Assembly: GCA_001599755.1 (NCBI GenBank)
Contig: BCHX01000005.1
Span: 70,800 to 134,799 of the forward strand
Direction: 5' to 3'
DNA length: 64,000 nucleotides
Origin: Gliomastix tumulicola
Taxonomy: Eukaryota; Ascomycota; Sordariomycetes; Hypocreales; Bionectriaceae
Below are positions 11,492 through 23,189 of the stretch, in pieces. The first letter of the stretch is position 1; each line of letters starts with the position of its first letter. Position numbers and translations under genes: made by a program. The notes beneath the pieces are model-generated. The model was not told where the DNA came from. It made no database searches and was given only the letters and a program-made list of their open reading frames with translations.

Positions 11492-12448
11492 ATGCCCAAG
11501 CTAGTCACCGTCGTCGGCGCGACCGGCGTCCAAGGCGGCTCCGTCATCGACGCCCTCCTCCAGAACCCATCCTACACCCTCCGCGCCCTCACGCGCAACC
11601 CGCACTCCGTGCCTGCGCAGAAGCTCCGCGAGCGCGGCATTGAGGTCATCGCGGCCGATGCCAGCGATGAATCTTCCCTGCGCGCTGCCTTTGCCGGATC
11701 GCACGCCATCTTTGCCGCGACCAACTTCTTCGAGCCGTTTGCGAAGCTCGGTGCAGAGAAGGCCGGGGAGATCGAGACGGCGCAGGGGATCAATCTAGCA
11801 AAGGCGGCTGCAGCCACAGAGTCGCTGGAGCATTATGTCTGGTCGACGCTGCCCAATGCAGAGGCCATCAGCGGCGGCCGGATCTCCGTGGCGCATTTCG
11901 CGGCCAAGAACAGGGTCGACGACTACATCAAGTCGGATCCCGCGCTGCTCGCCAAGACGACCTTCCTCTGGATCGGCTACTACGCGTCCAACATCGCGTA
12001 CCCGTGGTGGAAGCCCGTGCCCGTGAGCACGGCACTCAGCCCCGAGCAGTACGTGCAGTTCATGGCGACGCCGCCGTCCGTGCAGGTGACGCTCGCAGGC
12101 GACGTGAGGCGCAACGTCGGCCTCTTTGTCCGGGCCGCGCTGCAGCAGCCGGAGAGGACGAGGAATGGCGGGATCGTGCTCGTCGCGACCGAGAAGATGA
12201 CGGCGGGCGAGCTGCTGCAGACGTGGGCGCGGGTGCACGGGAAGACAGCGACATATGCTGTTGTTGATCAAGAGGCGTATCAGGGCATGTGGCCTGCCTG
12301 GGGCGAGCTGATGAACCGCTACTTCCTGTACTTGGACATGACCGGCGACAGGGCGTTTGCAGGAGAGGAGGTCGTCTTGGGGAAGGACGAGCTCGGCGTT
12401 GAGGGATTGATTGGCATCGCCGAGGCCTTTGCGAAGATAGACGTGTGA
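11492..12448 (+). CDS. NmrA-like family NAD(P)-binding protein
   Basis: This is a single-exon gene of 318 residues. The N-terminus has a Rossmann-fold nucleotide-binding loop, VTVVGATGVQGGSVI (Gly at 9, 12 and 15), with an LTRNP segment after the second strand, as in NmrA-like atypical short-chain dehydrogenases. These proteins bind NAD(P) but usually lack the catalytic Tyr-x-x-x-Lys triad, and many act as redox sensors that control transcription factors. Length and fold fit the family (about 300-350 residues). A conserved-looking block HYVWSTLPNAE..GGRISVAHF follows the domain core. The gene lies 470 bp upstream of, and on the same strand as, a Zn2Cys6 regulator, so a sensor-regulator partnership is possible but unproven. 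Confidence 0.88.
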   Translation: MPKLVTVVGATGVQGGSVIDALLQNPSYTLRALTRNPHSVPAQKLRERGIEVIAADASDESSLRAAFAGSHAIFAATNFFEPFAKLGAEKAGEIETAQGINLAKAAAATESLEHYVWSTLPNAEAISGGRISVAHFAAKNRVDDYIKSDPALLAKTTFLWIGYYASNIAYPWWKPVPVSTALSPEQYVQFMATPPSVQVTLAGDVRRNVGLFVRAALQQPERTRNGGIVLVATEKMTAGELLQTWARVHGKTATYAVVDQEAYQGMWPAWGELMNRYFLYLDMTGDRAFAGEEVVLGKDELGVEGLIGIAEAFAKIDV

Positions 12449-12918
12449 GACATTGATGCCGAGCGTCGGAGGCTTCAGCGGGCGGTCATCGAGATCGTGC
12501 GAAATTGTTATCAGTCTCGCGGTACCCTTTATCAGTGCCAGCAATGTGAATATGCGCTAATCAATCAATGCCGCTCTGCACGGATTTTACATGATGACGC
12601 CCGGTGTGTGTGTGTGTGTGGGATGGTTGATTTGTAATAAAGCCGGGGTGTAAGCGAAAGTGCAGGAACCAGGAAAAGAGGGGGAGGCGAACTGAAATCC
12701 GCTGTGACGGCATTCACCTCGACCTTGACAAAACCAAATGCGAGCAAACCGCCAATCTCGGTTCAGCGTCGCGTTTCCGGGCATTTCAGGTCAACCAGCG
12801 CGCGTCGGTCGATCATTCGCCTGTCAAGCCGTCTCCACAATCCCCTTCCATAATTGCATCCTCCTCGGCCTCCCTCAACCCACTGGCTGCGCGACACGGC
12901 AAGATACACCCACCCGCG
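12449..12918. other. spacer between NmrA-like and Zn2Cys6 genes
   Basis: This 470-bp spacer contains a GTGTGTG microsatellite near 12605 and pyrimidine-rich DNA close to the next start codon. It serves as promoter for the downstream regulator. No gene is seen. Confidence 0.5.
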
Positions 12919-14739
12919 ATGGCCCCTCCTAGCAGAAGCCTGCGCAAGACAGCATGCGCCACCTGTGTTACAGCAAAGCGCCGTTGCGATTCAGCCCTCC
13001 CTGCGTGCGGCCGCTGCGAACGCATGGGCACGCCTTGCACGTATCCCTTCCCGACGCCAGCCCACCCTCCCAAGGCTACCAGCAACACGCAGCAGCCCAA
13101 GCCAGTCACCCCGCGAGGACGACCGCTAGCGCCCCTCCGACGCCTGAGTGACACGGGCAGCACCAGCCCTCACAGCCCGGCGACGACGCCCATTGCCGCT
13201 GATGCCGCTATTGCTCCTACTGCTACCACTGCTGCTGTTGTTGCTGCTGCTGCTGCTGCTACTCCACTCGCTCCCGCAGCCGTCGCGTGGTCCATCGCCG
13301 AGAGCAGTAGCGTGGGAGCCCAGGCCGGGGTCGTGCCTAGTCTCATGCAGGACGGCGGTGTGTTCTGTGCGGAGATGGACTGGCCGGGGGGGCTGACACC
13401 CTGGGACACGTCCTTTGACTTCCCATGCGCAGACCTGGCTGCTATCAGCGGTCCCCCGAGCTATCCCTTCTGCTTCCCCGACATGGGCAACATCGACTTC
13501 ACCGACGTCACGCCCGACTGGCAACCTCTTCCAGTCGTCGACGACAACAACACACCTGCCTCGCCCGCGCTTATACCTGCAAGCAGGGAGGACGACGACA
13601 ACTGGTCGCAGCATACACGCCGTATCGAGAAGCGGCAGTCACCCGCGGTCACCTACCTCGCCGTCCGCCCGCCCAAGGTGCCGCGCTCCGTGATGAGCAC
13701 CCAGCCATACTGGCCCCGCGGCGCCGACCGAGCCACGTGGATGTTCTGCGCCGACGAGCTGCTCTCGTTCGTGCAGGGCTTCGCGAGGACGGGCTCGACG
13801 CACTTCATCCAGCCGACCCCCGGCGTGGAGAACCCGGACGGCTACCTGGTCCTGCAAAGGGCCTTGGGCGTCTGCGCGGCCAGGGAGACCCTCGGGGAGG
13901 AAGGGCGGGATATGTTCGAGGCTCTGCTCGACGCCGAGGTGGCGCAGCTGGTTGACTCGTCCATGTCCGGGCCTACGTCGACGCTGGTCGGCCCTGGCGT
14001 GGAGGGGGGGGGCATGGCAGAGTTGGTGGCCCTCTTCCGGATGGAGTTGAGTCGTCTGCAGGCCATGGTGCTGTATCAGATCATCCGTCTCTTCGGCCCG
14101 TCGCACTACCAGCGAAAGATGGGGGAAGGGCTCGAGCCACTGCTGGCAGCGTGGACGAGAGAGCTGCTGATCAAGATCCACATGCTGGAGGCGCACAGCC
14201 AGCAGAAGCACTCCTCCCCTCCGATGATGTCCAGCGACCACGCAGCCTCCGATGGGCCCTCAAACGAGAACGCCCGCACTCCGCTGCTCAGCAACGACGG
14301 CTCCGACCACCACCACCACCAACAACAACAACAACCCGCCCAGAACGCCGACTGCCTCACCCACGCCGAGATCCAGAGCGCCTACCGCACCATCCTCGTC
14401 TCCTACCTGATCCGCGGCGTCTTCGCGGCGCTCGTCCACCAAATCTGCCACCTCGTCGGCGAGATGGCCACGCTCCCCGTGCTCGTATCCGAGCCGCCGT
14501 CGCTCGACCAGGACGCGCGGGCGGCGCACAGGCAGTGTCTGGGCATAACGACAGGCCAGCAGCAGCAGCAGCAGCAGGGAGGGATGCCGACGCTGCCCGG
14601 GTGTCATCGGATGTCGTACGGGGATCTTGCCGAGGCTTGGAATACGCATCGGATGGCGCCGATTACGAATTATGATCAGTTCACACAGCTTTTGATGGTG
14701 GCGTGTAAGGGAGTTGATATTATTCCCTTGGGGTCCTGA
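12919..14739 (+). CDS. Zn(II)2Cys6 transcription factor
   Basis: This is an intronless gene of 606 residues. The zinc cluster is at the very N-terminus: Cys 13, 16, 23, 30, 33 and 40 in a CX2CX6CX6CX2CX6C pattern with the usual basic AKRRCD segment. It is followed by a Pro/Ser-rich linker and an Ala/Thr-rich stretch from a trinucleotide-like run near 13200-13260. The rest is helical and includes FARTGSTHFIQP and MVLYQIIRLFGPSHYQR; the overall layout resembles regulators of the AflR-type and related fungal groups. A His/Gln-rich run lies near 14310-14335 and a poly-Gln run near 14560. It acts in the nucleus; targets are unknown. No strong evidence links it to a metabolic cluster beyond the adjacent NmrA-like gene. 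Confidence 0.85.
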   Translation: MAPPSRSLRKTACATCVTAKRRCDSALPACGRCERMGTPCTYPFPTPAHPPKATSNTQQPKPVTPRGRPLAPLRRLSDTGSTSPHSPATTPIAADAAIAPTATTAAVVAAAAAATPLAPAAVAWSIAESSSVGAQAGVVPSLMQDGGVFCAEMDWPGGLTPWDTSFDFPCADLAAISGPPSYPFCFPDMGNIDFTDVTPDWQPLPVVDDNNTPASPALIPASREDDDNWSQHTRRIEKRQSPAVTYLAVRPPKVPRSVMSTQPYWPRGADRATWMFCADELLSFVQGFARTGSTHFIQPTPGVENPDGYLVLQRALGVCAARETLGEEGRDMFEALLDAEVAQLVDSSMSGPTSTLVGPGVEGGGMAELVALFRMELSRLQAMVLYQIIRLFGPSHYQRKMGEGLEPLLAAWTRELLIKIHMLEAHSQQKHSSPPMMSSDHAASDGPSNENARTPLLSNDGSDHHHHQQQQQPAQNADCLTHAEIQSAYRTILVSYLIRGVFAALVHQICHLVGEMATLPVLVSEPPSLDQDARAAHRQCLGITTGQQQQQQQGGMPTLPGCHRMSYGDLAEAWNTHRMAPITNYDQFTQLLMVACKGVDIIPLGS

Positions 14740-17700
14740 GCGATGGTCTCGGATGTCTTTTGGTTATGATCACGAACTGGGTTTTTGATTTCAGCGTTAT
14801 CTACCTATAGCAGCTCAAGTCTCAGTCTAATACAAGTATCCCCTCTCCGCTTGTAGGCCTCCGAACTCCTGATTCCAGCCCTATGATGATGATGATTTTT
14901 GAATCCATGGCTTTGACCATCAGCAGCTCACCGTTCTTGTTCTCGACGGAGGCGCATTGATGACATCCATCTTTGTCTTTCGACGCTATTCCGTCTCCGT
15001 TCACGGTCGAATCCAATCCGTCCGTCCTGTCCGCACGCCGCACAGAGAGTGGCACTATCGTCGTCAGTCAGCGGAGTCGGAGTCAAGTGGACACCCCCGG
15101 TGAAGGCTCACCCAAGACTCTACCTTAGTCACCCTCCGGCTTGCATGTACGAGCATCGCCCCTCGAAAATCAGCCTCGTCGAGGGAGTCCAGAACCATCC
15201 GGGTCGCTAGCTCTTCCCCCCCTCTTTCCCTCGCACGCAACTTCTTTTTTTGGGAGCTCGGTCTGCCATTTCCTTCTTAGATCGCTGCTGCGCCCGTCGC
15301 TCTTGCCCTGTTTGCCCTTCGCAAAGATCATGTGGGTCTCCTCACTGCAGCCTATCACGTCCCTTATTTCTAGGTTGGCTTCGTTTTCTGCGGCCCGCCC
15401 CCTCACGTCAGCCTTAAATCGAGGCACCAGCTTTACCTACTAGTAAGTAGCTGCAGCGGTTAAACGACGCCACGCGGTATTTTGCTAAAAAAAAGAGGTA
15501 GTAGGGGCCTTCTGCCTGGCACAGGAGACGTCGATGCATTGCCGTACTGACTCACCTTTCTCCTCGTACAGCTTCAGATTCAACCTTGCGCCAGGCGGCA
15601 ACGAGAGGACAGAAAAGGGTTGCTGCGACCACGGAGGTGAGGGTGAGGGTGAGGGTGAGGGTGCGGCGCTGGGGAAGGGTATAAGTACGGGCAGTGTTCG
15701 ACGACTTTGACAATTGGCAACCGCCAGATCAGACTTCAAAACGGATCGAACATTTTGGAGCTGCCTCCATCAGACATTTCTCACCTTCCCCCAAGCGAAC
15801 GAGCGAGCGAAGCAATCACAAGCACCTCGGGAGCAAATCGAATGAGAAGGGCCACATTGAACTCAAGAATAATTCAAAGCATAAATCCCGTCTTCTCAGC
15901 TGTGATTCTGGGAGAAGGACACGATTGGACATAATTGGGAAGTTCGGCGAATCGAGAGCCTAAGAAAGCTCCCGCCCTATCTCACCCTTCACGACAGCCA
16001 AAAAAACGACACAGAAGCCAAACCCGAAAATCTCATCTCTGCTTCATCGCAAGATACCATGTCCGGAACGTCAGGCCAAGGAAAGGGACCAAGCTCGCAG
16101 CCTGACCCGACCAAGCCTGTCAACATCTGGGTTTTCGGAACGACACCAGCCATCAGTTGGGGGGGCACGGAACCTTCGTCATCGTCTTCCTCGTCCTCTA
16201 CTCCAAAAAACTCGACCCATTCGTCTAGGAGTTGAATTTTCGAGATTCGGTCGCAGGCACAAAGCCACTTGGTTCGTTCAAGAATGCGTCCATAGAAGAG
16301 TCCCATGACGGAAGACCGCATTGGCTTAGAGAAGGAAGGAAGGCTGTGTGCATTTGGTGATGCTTAAGTAGTTAGTTCTCCATTGCTTGGACGACGATCT
16401 TTAGGCCCAGCCAGCTGAGTGTTCTCATCCCGGCCCCTGGCACCCTCGTCAAAGCTCACTGCAAAGCCACTGGATGAGCGGGATAATCTCGTTCACGTCC
16501 GCTGTAGATTATCCGTCTAGAAAGATAGGAGTGTTCCATTATTCTCACCGTACCCCCTTCATGCAATGGACTGTGGCTTGTCACTGGCCCCCTCCTCCGT
16601 GGCCGTCTCTCTTGGACACTAGTCGAGGTGCATTGTGTGTTTCGATTCGACTTTCATATCGATGCTGTGAAGGATCAAGATGATTGAAGGAAACCACTCG
16701 GTACCAGGAAGATCTGGAGCCTCCTCTGTGTAGGTCTCATAGCGGTAGGTCAACTCCAGCACAAAGAAGCCGTCATCGTCAAGTTCGTTGGGCGGGTTCG
16801 ATCCTCTGAGGCCGGCGTTCTGATGCAGTTGTGTTCCTACCTCGTCCAACATCTCCACCGTATTTCATACACTTGGAGGCTCGAATTAACTGCTGTCTTG
16901 CTTGATACCTGTAGACGTTGTGACTGTCTTTTCTTGGCAGAACAGTAAGAACAGATTCGGCCCGGCAGGGTTCTTGCAAATGGGTTCATGAGCGGCCTGG
17001 ACAAGGGAGTTTGCCTCTAGGTTCTCCCTAGCAGTGGCGTAGAGCAACGGCGGAGCTGAGATCGTCAGAATCGTCAGAGTCGTCATAGCCCAGATCCCCC
17101 CGCTAGCTAAAACGTGGGTTGACGGAGTTCGCGAGGAACGGAAGCTGTGCTGGTTCCGGTAAGAGATCGTGTGGCGTCTGTTTTATGTCATGTTTTCTTA
17201 GCCACGCCCAGAACTCCGTCGTAGTCATCAGGCTCTTGGTGGAATCGCCCCATCGAAACGCCGGTATTTGACAAGTCCGTACCGTACGCATGGGGAATAG
17301 GACTTGTCACGTCTTTGTCGTCATTAGATTGAGCCTCGGGTTGTAGGTTGCCCTTCCTAGTTTTTTTGGCTCATTCTTTCGTTAGGTAGACTCGCTCTGC
17401 TGGGCGTTGCCATCTCCCTCCGCCTCTTTGGGGTGCAATCCTCTCTTTGATTTCCTGTCGACCCGGGCCCGGGGTGGAAGAAGACCTTTGGGTCACGTAC
17501 ACACCCAGGATATGCGGTCCCATAGCTCAAGTATTTGTTCGGCTGCGTGCCGGGCCACTGGGGAATCCGAGCCTCTTGGCCCATGTTTCATCAGAAGCAG
17601 CACCAGACTGCTTCTCTGCAAGCTTCGGTTTCTTCGCTAGAGTCGGTGACTCATTGTTGCCATAAGCCTTCCCTTTTATCTGTAGTTGTTGAACTCTGGC

Positions 17701-18462
17701 GCTTGCTGCTTTCGGTTGGCTGACTATTGATGGCTGGGTCGGTAGGAGCTTCGGCGTCGCTCTGATCTTCGGTGGTGGATGGGGGCTCGCTCGCTAGACA
17801 TGCTGGTGAGAGATCCCGACGGCTGAGGCGGGGGGGATCTTGCTTATGAGAGTCGGGGTCAGGCTCGATGGACGTTTCGGTAACCACTTTGGTGGCAGCG
17901 CCAGTGACGGGAGCCCGACGGCTCAGGCTGCTTCTCTGCAAAGCCGTCGCTCTTCACTTCCCTCAACTGCAGAAGCTCCACATCCTGAGGGCATCGGTGA
18001 CAAGGAAGATAGGTAAAGTCTCTCCTTTTTGTCTCTTTGTTTTTTTTTTCCTTTCCTTTCTTTTTTTTCCAACTCCAGAAGATGATATCAGGCAAACAAA
18101 TGGCCGATTACACACAATACCCTCCCAAATAAAGGTTATATCGACATCTAGCCTCACGCAGATAACACGCGAGCCATGCTTTGCTATATCAAGGAGGTTG
18201 AGGAAGGCCGCGGAGAAAAAGAGGAAGAAGGAGTCGAAGAAGACCGAGAAGAAGCAGGGGACATTTGAAGGAAATCGCAAACTTGCCGTCTCGCAATGGT
18301 AGGCGAGCAGGAGAAGAATGATTGAGAGTCCGTAAAAACTAACAGTCAGCGCAGCTTTGCTGATGTCAACCATGCGCCGCCGCCCAGGCCTCGTTCATGG
18401 ATCTCTGCTAATTAAGTGAGCTGGCACTTGAGTGATCTTCATGTGTGACAGGGAAGCGAGAC
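14740..18462. other. degenerate region, coding-like fragments only
   Basis: No complete gene can be modelled. Protein-like pieces occur on the minus strand at 15989-16321 (110 residues with an acidic EDEEDDDE run), 16619-16858, 17103-17291, 17357-17584 and 17651-17941. Neighbouring pieces lie in different frames, and plausible splice joins between them run into stops. On the plus strand near 17940-18000 a segment reads HFPQLQKLHIL, close to HFPQLKALCL in the F-box-like relic at 18975. A short GTGAGG repeat lies at 15640-15663. The likely explanation is decayed genes. Confidence 0.35.
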
Positions 18463-19669
18463 CTATACTCTGGTTGCTTGGTGATATCGATCTCTTTGAG
18501 GCCAATTTTGCCCTCTCCCATTGACTCCTGATGCAGCACGGGATATGAACGGCCAGACGAAAATATTCTCAAGCCATGGAAGGGCAGAAAACAATTTAGT
18601 CGCCTGTTCCTCGTACCATTCCAATGAGATCCTGCTCCTAGACTCGTGAGGTTGATCCAGGTCTTGATGCTCGGTCTCGATTTCGTTGAGAATGCCAGCG
18701 AGACTGGAATGTTCGATCGCTATGTCGAGTTCCTTGACTTCCTTCAGTCTGCGGAAGGCTTTGATGGCGGATTCGAGATTCGAAGACTGGATAAGAGGTA
18801 GCCGTGAGCGATATACGTGTTGAAGAAAGCAAGCTGCCGCCAAGGGCCAATCGCGTTGACCATTGTGACGAGTGAGATAAATGATCGGAACTAGCCCATT
18901 GATGACGGTTCATTGCTTGCATGGCATGAAGCCTCTTCTTATGGCAAGAGTTCAAGCAGAGCGCCTTCAGTTGAGGGAAGTGACGAGCACGGTTGATCTC
19001 CTCTACCTCAAAGAGATGGATGATATGAGTCTGTGTGCATGTGTCCCAAGTATTTATTCGACCGCTTGGCTGGGGTAGGGCTGGCGGCATGCTTTCGTTG
19101 CAGGTGTCCAAGTCGACTCTGTCCAGGTCGGTCGACGTTGTCGACTTAACGATCTCGAGGATAGAAACATAAGCGCTTCTATGAAAGGTTAGCCAATCGA
19201 GCCTATGAGCAAGATATTAATGGCGTACCTGACGTGGTGGCGGAAGTCCACCGGGTTGTTCTGTGGCGTCGAGGTTTCGAGGATATCCGTCAGTCATTTC
19301 AATGACAGGCTTCTGGATCATGAGCTTGCAGAATAGGAGCCAACTTGCGACGGTACGTGGCTCTCGAGATGCTTGGGAGTAACTCTTCAGATCAGAGAAC
19401 GTCACGAAGCTGGCGATCATGTGCTTCATCTCGGGCAGCATTTTTCGCCACCTAAAGTCGCAATTCCTGACTGCCTTGGTTATCGCATCGTCCTTCTGCC
19501 TCGCACCAAGCTGTCTTTTTGGAGCAGAGTCCTTCTTGCAGCCCTTCCGTTTCTTTGGTGACCGAGGATAGCATGGCGGTTGTCTGACGCAGGCTCGAGG
19601 TAGAAAAGTAGCAGAGTGAGTGAAGCCACGGAAGGGCGGTGAAGAGATGTGAGGCGAACAAGGCAGCAA
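18463..19669 (-). pseudogene. F-box-like protein relic
   Basis: Three coding-like segments follow each other on the minus strand. The first (19669-19220) contains MLPEMKHMIASFVTFSDLK followed by SYSQASRE, which fits the F-box pattern of an LPxE start, hydrophobic helix and D-L-K..SR ending. A GTACGC..CATAG intron of about 50 bp can join it to a second segment with HFPQLKALCLNSC, a leucine-rich-repeat-like stretch. Around 18925 the frame shifts by one base. The third segment (to 18463) then carries WPLAAACFLQHVYRS and FRRLKEVKELDIAIEHSSL. Such proteins usually recruit substrates to SCF ubiquitin ligases. The frameshift suggests a pseudogene, although an unrecognised small intron or a sequencing error is possible. 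Confidence 0.4.
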
Positions 19670-20089
19670 CAGACGGGATGACGGGATGTCAAGCGCAAAT
19701 CTGGAGGGGTATTAGTTGTTTTGTTTAACAGGGGATGCGGGCTAATAACCACCTATGCCGGCACTTCGCAGAGGCAGTTTTTTTTCTGTCAATCGCTCGC
19801 CTGTCGTAGTTGGGGTTGAAGTTCCGGTAGCCCTATCATTGCTCTCCAGAGGCGTAATAGGGAGACGCTTGGAGCATCAACGGATGCAGCGGGATGGCCG
19901 TTTGAGGCTGCAGGCGCAGCACCGGGGGAGGGATCTTCGCCTTCGATCTTGATTGCAGGCGAGCCTCGCGCGGGAACCCGACGACTTTGCTTGGGGCTGT
20001 TGAAACAGTTTGCTAGATGCACGTACAGAGATTCTCTCGTCGAATTGACCGCCTACCAGCAGGCGGATTCGGCATCTTGGCCGTTTGCG

Positions 20090-20772
20090 TTATTGCAGGA
20101 TAGTAGTGTTGGACGGCGACAACAAAGTGGTACTGGGTACTGAGTCGCCCAGACGGTATGGCTTTGTGTTCATCTTGACGTTCTGCAATCCATCCACTAG
20201 ATCGATCCTCATCTTCTCGTTTTCAGGCATGTTGTTGATGATACCTCTATCTGTCCACACGTCCTTGTGCTCAAGGGTCTTTACAACACGATCGGCCCTG
20301 TTCCCGGTTAACTGCTGCCACATGCCCTCCATCTCTCGTCTTCGCGCTTGGAATACAACGTAGTCTTGTCGGACTCCATCCCGTACGATCGTAGGATAAA
20401 TGTTTCGGTGTTAAGGCGTAGTGTGGGTGTGTGTTGTAGGAGGGCTTGTTGGCGAGAGACTTGGTCCGGTGTTCTGCTGGCAGTTTTGTACTTGTTAGTA
20501 TCTGCTATCCAGGCACCCCCACTCTATGAAGTTTCATGCCACCATGCGTTGAAACTCAACTCAATGCTTAGGAGCTTCGATTGTGAGGCCGCAGGCTCGG
20601 TCTGGTCAGGAGAAATCCGGCCCCACTCAGGATGTTCTGGGAACTTGTCGCTCTGAAACTCATCGACCTTGCTCTCGGCCGCTGTAAAGATAGCCTTCGA
20701 TGCTGATTTGAGGTGGTTGAATATCAATGATTCGGTAATGAGAAGCAAAACATCTGCTTTTTGCGCACGCAT
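20090..20772 (-). pseudogene. fragments of an unrecognised protein gene
   Basis: Two protein-like stretches on the minus strand lie about 120 bp apart: 20772-20524 (82 residues, ending FNAWWHETS) and 20332-20090 (80 residues beginning MEGMWQQLTGNRADRVV, extendable upstream by about 25 codons). A third stretch at 20022-19789 has a charged, Pro/Ala-rich linker-like composition (IKIEGEDPSPGAAPAASNGH). They lie in different frames and I could not find introns that join them cleanly. I do not recognise the family. A decayed or multi-exon gene of the same class as its F-box-like neighbour is possible. Confidence 0.28.
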
Positions 20773-21828
20773 CAGCTCTCTCGACGGTTGTGGTGCAGTG
20801 TGCAGCTAGTTGAGTTGCAATGCTTGCTTCTTGGAGGACGCCAGCATGATCGCAATGCTTCGCCGAGTTTTTATTTTTACAGTGCCTTCCCCCCTGAATC
20901 TTTCATACTCTCTACACGATTACGTACTCCTGGTAACCCCTCACCGCTACTCCACGCAACTTCTCTCGCCTTCTTAAACCTTCCATTGCTGCGTCGCGCC
21001 TTCCTTCGCTACGAGTAGTGATGCCCCCCACCTTCCCCTTCCTTTACTTCTTGCGCCTTCCTTTATTTCTCTCGTGCTTGTTATTGTTTTCCAGAACCTA
21101 CGACCGTTCCGACACTTTTCTTTCCTCTGCTTTGTTTCTGTTTGTCTCACGCAATTGTGCATCTTACTTCGACTCGAGCCTCAGCAAATCCTCTCGAGCA
21201 GCGACACTACGACTGCTGAGCAGCGTGACGGTGCACGCACTGACGGTTTTGCTGCGTCACTTTCAGTCTATGTTCTGCTGTGGCGAGCACCAATAGAGCC
21301 TGTCAGGTCAGTGTCATTCCCATTCCCCCTTGTATGCTTTGGCGGCACCGTTTCTAACACAAGCATCTTCTATCCGCACTATCACGTCCATCGCACCTTT
21401 GAGCGCTCCCGATTCCTCCTCCAATCAATTTCGTTCTCTTCGATATCTTTCCTACGCAAAGCACCCTGTCAGCCGAGCGGTCCCTCCGTATGCCTTCCTC
21501 AAGATCTCGCGGTGTGGTTGTGCCTCCAGTCTTCAGGCTGCCAACTCAGGCTATCCTTTACCTGCCTCTAACAACTATCTCCATTAGGCCAGGCATATCA
21601 GCCAAGCTTCCATGCCTCGCTTGAAGTCTTTGCGTTGAAGGTACTGTACTGGTGGACCTCAAGCTGCCCCCTTTTGACTGCGTCTAACAACTATGTGATT
21701 GGGCTTGATATAGCAGCCGCAGCTCAAGACCTCGCCTAAACCTCCTCGCGGCAGACCAACTCAACAGACATCACTCGTCATCCGCGGCCGCGATATACGA
21801 GTACAAAAGAAGACTGCCTTTCTAGACC

Positions 21829-22125
21829 ATGGTGCGTTATAAACTTGATCCGACTGAACTCGGGACGTGCGGGAGCGCTAACGAGCTAGACATCGAGAAC
21901 TCAAGCATTAACGAACTGGCTAATGTTTTCATCGAGCCGGTAATATCGTCATTAGTCCTTGAGACTATCCAGAAAACACAGAGCAACGCCAGAATCCTCA
22001 TAACCAAGACGCGAGGGCCGATGAACAACACGTTCGCCTTGAGTCGATCTGGGCCAGTGAGCGGAAGAAATGTGAAAAGGTATCGCTCCCTACCCATTTA
22101 CAGAACCTATGGGGCTATTATCTAA
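21829..22125 (+). CDS. short ORF, paralogue of the relic at 44.5-45.2 kb
   Basis: This 98-residue frame starts at an ATG in a good context (GACCATGG). Its middle, NELDIENSSINELANV, and ARILITKTRG aligns with NELDIQNASINELAIV and ARILVTKIHG in the minus-strand relic at 44878-45117, and the resemblance continues weakly into SGRNVKRYRSLPIY. Two independent copies of the same pattern make this real protein-coding ancestry, not chance. The domain family is not one I recognise, and the other copy extends further, so this one is probably truncated. It lies in a region with no other intact genes. Confidence 0.4.
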   Translation: MVRYKLDPTELGTCGSANELDIENSSINELANVFIEPVISSLVLETIQKTQSNARILITKTRGPMNNTFALSRSGPVSGRNVKRYRSLPIYRTYGAII

Positions 22126-22713
22126 CAATCATCATTCCGCCTAAGCAGGGGATAATATTGTCTATCTGCTAGGATTTCGACCCAGCAACTCTTCTGCCGC
22201 CTACTTGGGACGCATGAAGTCTTGCCCGAGACGACCCGAGACCTCTGAGGCGAACATGGGTGCTACGTTGCCCTCCTAAAACTGCCTCTCTATCCGAAAG
22301 GAGCAATTTCAAGATGGCCAAAGCAAAGAACCGTTCCGTTGACGGCCCAGCCAAACCACCAACCCAAGCCTTGGAGGACAGCATCACGAGTTCTCTCTCT
22401 CTCTCGACAATCTCATTATGCTAAACGAGAAAGACATCCTAGGACACACTATCACAGGATATGAAGAAGGCTTCAGGGTGAGCAACGGAGACCGCTCAGT
22501 CTAACTGCCAGACACCACCCCAGGTCCGGTCGAAGGAGTGCTCCTAGTCGTGGCATTTAGCTAAATGCCACCACCGTCTCCTCCTCTGCTACGGAATCGC
22601 GCCCTGTTTTCTTCTCCCCGTTTCCCCTTGCCATCTCCTCTAGTCTGGCCGTCAGCTGGCTGGTCCAACCAGGATTGAGACCGCAATTTGCCTACAGTCC
22701 CTCGTCCAGAAAC

Positions 22714-23189
22714 AATGGTGGTAGAGTAAGTCTTCCGCACTTTATTTGGTCGAATTTCCGCTGATTCTCTAGTGTAGCTATCACCCAGTGCCCTCCAGAC
22801 CGATGCTGGTCGGTTTGTTGTCGTTGTCCCTGATCCCTGGTCTGCCTGGGGCTGCTAGGACTTCTAGTCCGGATTCTCTTCTCCTTCTTCTTCTCTCCTC
22901 CCTCCCTGTCTACCTTCCAGAAGGAACACGTACGTCAAGCGAATCACTTCCTAATACACGCGACGTCAACTCAGTACACCCCCATATGGACGACATGATC
23001 GTATCCTGGAACCATTCCGAAGACTGCACCGTGGATCCTGGAAAACACGCTTTCACGGGCCCAGAAGCTGCTGTCGAAGAATGGCACGAAAAGGAGAGGC
23101 ATCTAACCATTGCGGAATCTCCATCCTCCGATGGTCTTCTGGTCGTTGAAACTGGATTGGGCGCGGGCCCCGAAGATGGCGCTCTATAA
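22714..23189 (+). CDS. possible multi-exon gene start, hypothetical
   Basis: A tentative model begins at ATG GTG GTA GA at 22714, uses a GTAAGT..TCTAG intron, and continues into a Leu-rich frame (RPMLVGLLSLSLIPGLPG). A further optional 45-bp GTACGT..CTCAG intron leads to an acidic segment with HMDDMIVSWNHSEDC and ends at 23189. The hydrophobic stretch could be a membrane anchor. Downstream, coding-like sequence resumes in other frames (23110-23496, then 23472-23598 with a charged coiled-coil-like LKERIRDQNEDLMMVK segment) until it is interrupted by the minisatellite. The whole could be one disrupted gene. No family is recognised. Confidence 0.25.

Noticed and set aside
15640..15663. GTGAGG tandem copies as a telomere-like repeat
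   Set aside because: There are only four units, not TTAGGG, and it lies internally; simple microsatellite.
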